From Glandiceps talaboti (Eukaryota > Hemichordata > Enteropneusta > Spengelidae), in contig NC_135552.1 of the NCBI RefSeq assembly GCF_964340395.1, positions 7,688,494 through 7,752,493 of the forward strand: a stretch of 64,000 bases of DNA, given 5' to 3'. Positions within the stretch are counted from its first letter, which is position 1. The number at the start of each line of letters is the position of its first letter. Both the position numbers and the translations under genes were made by a program. Shown piece after piece: positions 61,351 through 64,000 of the stretch. The notes beneath the pieces are model-generated. The model searched no databases and had not been told where the DNA came from. It saw only the letters and a program-made list of their open reading frames with translations.

Positions 61351-62044
61351 GAACTGCACACACAGATGTGTCTGATATCACATATCCTGTACATTTTTGC
61401 TTGATTTATTCAACAACAGTCGACATTGCTTACAACAGAGACAGCTCCGATAACTCAGGGATATTTGAAGACTTCACGGAGTCGGCGCATCGGTAGGAAA
61501 TGGGGGAATTTTTTACTAGTATCCCAGGATAAGTTGTTTGATACACATGCAGGCCATAGACACATCGCTGTGTTATGATCTCAATCCTCGACCGACAAGT
61601 GTGAATTCTCCAACTTATTTTTGACGTTTCACAGTCACTGTCGATCTTCATTTTCTGTCGCGTGTCGTTGTCAAACCTTCGATCCTTGTGTCTTCCATTT
61701 CTAACCCAGTCTCTGGTATCTGGGTGTGCCATTGTTTCTGCTCTGCAAGCCAATCACTGCTGTGTGGAATCGTTACTGTACGGAAGTTGGAAAGTGGGTG
61801 CAAGTTATTATAGTTCGACCACAACGTAAACAATCATTTCCACGAAGTTGTTTGGATTCTCACGGAAGGAATTTCGACTCCAAGTTGATGACTTTGTCGG
61901 AGTAGTATTTCACGAATTGTTCGACAGTGACTGTAACTTTGCCACGGATTTCCCAGCATGAGATATACACCAGAATCCGAAGGTGTTACTGTTATGTGCT
62001 GGCAGTGGGAATGACAACATTAATGCAAAGTGTCTCCGAGAATT

Positions 62045-62083
62045 ATGGCAAGTAAATATGAAGATTCGGAGAAGAAAGGACAG
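62045..62083 (+). CDS. Candidate first coding exon of an unidentified gene
   Basis: ATGGCAAGTAAATATGAAGA continues to AAAGGACAG|GTAGGG, encoding MASKYEDSEKKGQ before a good splice donor (phase 0). Upstream, about 61380-62044 is richer in CpG and lacks simple repeats, like a 5' UTR and promoter. No downstream exon is seen before 64000, so the gene would continue off the right edge. Too short to assign a family. Confidence 0.35.
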
Positions 62084-64000
62084 GTAGGGGTAACACTCAG
62101 ATGTAACACAATACTCGCACACATACAGTAACCTCACAAGTCAAAATGTACTGTTTTGACTTACCCTTCACAAGTAGCCAAATTTCCCTGTTGGGCCCCT
62201 TTATGGGGCAACAGCCTCAGTGGAATTTGGCACTTTTCAAAAAAAAGAAAAGAAAACTGTATGAACAAAATGAAGACTGATTTGAAGCATACAGGTATTC
62301 AATACCCTAACAATATTTCAGTAAATAAATAAATTCAAATTTTCTAAATAAGGAAGAAAATAATGATGAATAAGTGCTGTATGTGGTAAGCAGTGGTAGC
62401 AGATCGCACCACTTTGTATATGAAAGAATGACCTTGCTACTAGTGCTACAGTATTTTGTGGGAAATCAGTGAATGCATACTGTGTGTCTTTGTAATCGGA
62501 GTTGTGAGTTAATATCCAGATTTTCCAGTCGTCTTGTGAAATTGGTATGCAAGTGATGATATGAGAGCGAGTTACTCCAGTATGGAACAGCTTGGTAAAT
62601 GTATACCATGTGTTGGTTCTGTGTTGTGAGATCTATATGATCATGTTATGTACTATTTACAAAGTCAATTAAACATGATGGGTTATCAATTTCCCACAAT
62701 TAACTCACACCGTAATCATTTGAAAACAAATTTGTTTCATAATAGAAAGTGATGAAGGCTGTTATCGAACAAAAATAAACATGACCAAGGTTGTCAACAC
62801 AGGTCAACAAAATTGAAAACATTGCAATCAATCAAACAGAATTAATGTGTCTTGCTCCCCACTCCCCCAGCATCTCTTGTGTTGGTGTTTCCCACAGTGT
62901 ACTGTACCTATTGACATTTCAACCACACATTGTATATAGTGTCTTTTTAGTGAACAGGAAAGATATATTATGGTTTTACAATGTTGAATGGGGGAAAAGA
63001 AGTGAAACCCTGCACTTTTTGATAAGATTTGTGCTAAAAATGACAATAAAAAGATAAATAATAAATAATTAAAATAAGTGAAATAGTCGAAGTAAATATA
63101 CTTGCCGTCATTTAATTTTACACGATGTTGTTTCCTCTTTGAATTCATTAAATCATGAAGTTGAGTTCGAAGTGAAAGTACTGGTACAATGTACATGTAT
63201 CTAATTTCTTAGACTCTGTCACACAACCTGTGCTAACATCTGTTGCACCTGTTATGTAATATATATTACATGTATGTGCAATACTGATCATTGTATATGG
63301 ATATACCATGATAAATGCAGTATTATGCTGCCAGTATTTTATTATGAGATTAAAATAATCATATTAAAAATGTAAAGCAGACTTCTCTTTTATACTAAAA
63401 ATATACCCATCACCCTCAGCTTATGATATGCAATGATACATGTGCCATATTATGCAGTCTTTTATATTATTTAGGTATAATCGTGTTATAAATGTAATAG
63501 TGTATCACATATGATATCATCGTATCTATTCTCATTTTGTTGTATGATATAGTCTGATAAATGCCAGATTATATGATGTTATAGTATTAATTATGTTGTT
63601 ATGAGATTAGTTATTATGATATTATATAGGTAATATACACTCACCCCTATGTAGTAAATGTAAAGTTCATCCATCTTTAGTTGTATATTGTAAACAGAGC
63701 AATGTGATAGCATATATTATATGTTAACATTTATTTGTTATAAGTCTTAAGCATGTACATGTATTGGGACTTGAATGGTACATATTTTGTTTTGGGGCAA
63801 GAATGTAGAACAGTGGACCTACTGTATAATAGATACACACCTGTATTCAAGCTAGGGAGTTAGGGTTAGGAATTGGGTAAGGATTACTCCCTATCATTTT
63901 ATCATTTTGTAACTAGTATGTAAGATACAGATTGACATTCGTGCCATACTACATGTATCAGCCAGCACTCCTCTGAAGCCTGATAGGTCTGAACAGCATG
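62084..64000. other. AT-rich non-coding stretch at right edge
   Basis: No exon recognised. It contains a small hairpin at 62178-62230 (CCAAATTTCC...GGAATTTGG outer, TGTTG/CAACA and CCCC/GGGG inner). The word ATTCAAGCTAGGGAGTTAGG at 63844 is shared with about 41694. If 62045-62083 is an exon, this is its intron. Confidence 0.4.

Overview
This is a window from an animal nuclear genome, not a prokaryote or virus. All the convincing genes are split by GT-AG introns, the sequence is AT-rich and full of micro- and minisatellites, and the proteins are close orthologues of conserved metazoan proteins. The abundant ACATGTACATGTA-type words, the LINE with a 2A-like peptide and the exon structures suggest a marine invertebrate (deuterostome or lophotrochozoan). 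I cannot name the species from the sequence alone.

Layout: (1) Positions 1-13364, minus strand: the 5' part of a chondroitin-polymerizing-factor-like gene (CHPF/CHPF2 family). Exon 1 is 12641-13364 and exon 2 is 3952-4097; a possible duplicated mini-exon lies at 3826-3885, and the rest of the gene lies off the left edge. Its 8.5-kb intron 1 carries a 21-bp minisatellite, a (TG)n(AG)n(G)n tract, GATT repeats and dispersed inverted-repeat elements. (2) Positions 13365-13580: a compact divergent promoter shared with PSMC5. (3) Positions 13581-21341, plus strand: the complete 11-exon PSMC5 (26S proteasome ATPase Rpt6/Sug1), 408 aa. (4) Positions 23385-23755, minus strand: a 5'-truncated LINE 3' end. 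(5) Positions 24063-26223, plus strand: the complete three-exon enkurin gene (ENKUR, a ciliary/flagellar protein), 250 aa. (6) About 27854-32741, plus strand: an apparently intact non-LTR retrotransposon. ORF1 has a 2A-like NPGP motif near its N-terminus, and ORF2 carries an APE endonuclease, a reverse transcriptase and a CCHC motif. The two ORFs share one reading frame and are separated by a single TAG. (7) Positions 36257-52623, plus strand: the complete seven-exon HPRT gene (hypoxanthine-guanine phosphoribosyltransferase), 218 aa. Its introns carry large minisatellites, one of which is an amplified copy of the end of exon 2 plus its splice donor. (8) Positions 53300-64000: mostly non-coding, with two CTCF-like motifs, a small palindromic MITE, a possible acidic pseudogene fragment and one candidate first coding exon (62045-62083).

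The host genes form no operon. PSMC5 (protein turnover) and HPRT (purine salvage) are housekeeping genes whose start codons lie in YY1-like AAAATGGCG contexts. ENKUR is a ciliary gene. The strongest observations are the HPRT splice-donor minisatellite, the 2A-like/in-frame-TAG organisation of the LINE, the tandem mini-exon in the CHPF-like gene, and several foldback/MITE-like families.
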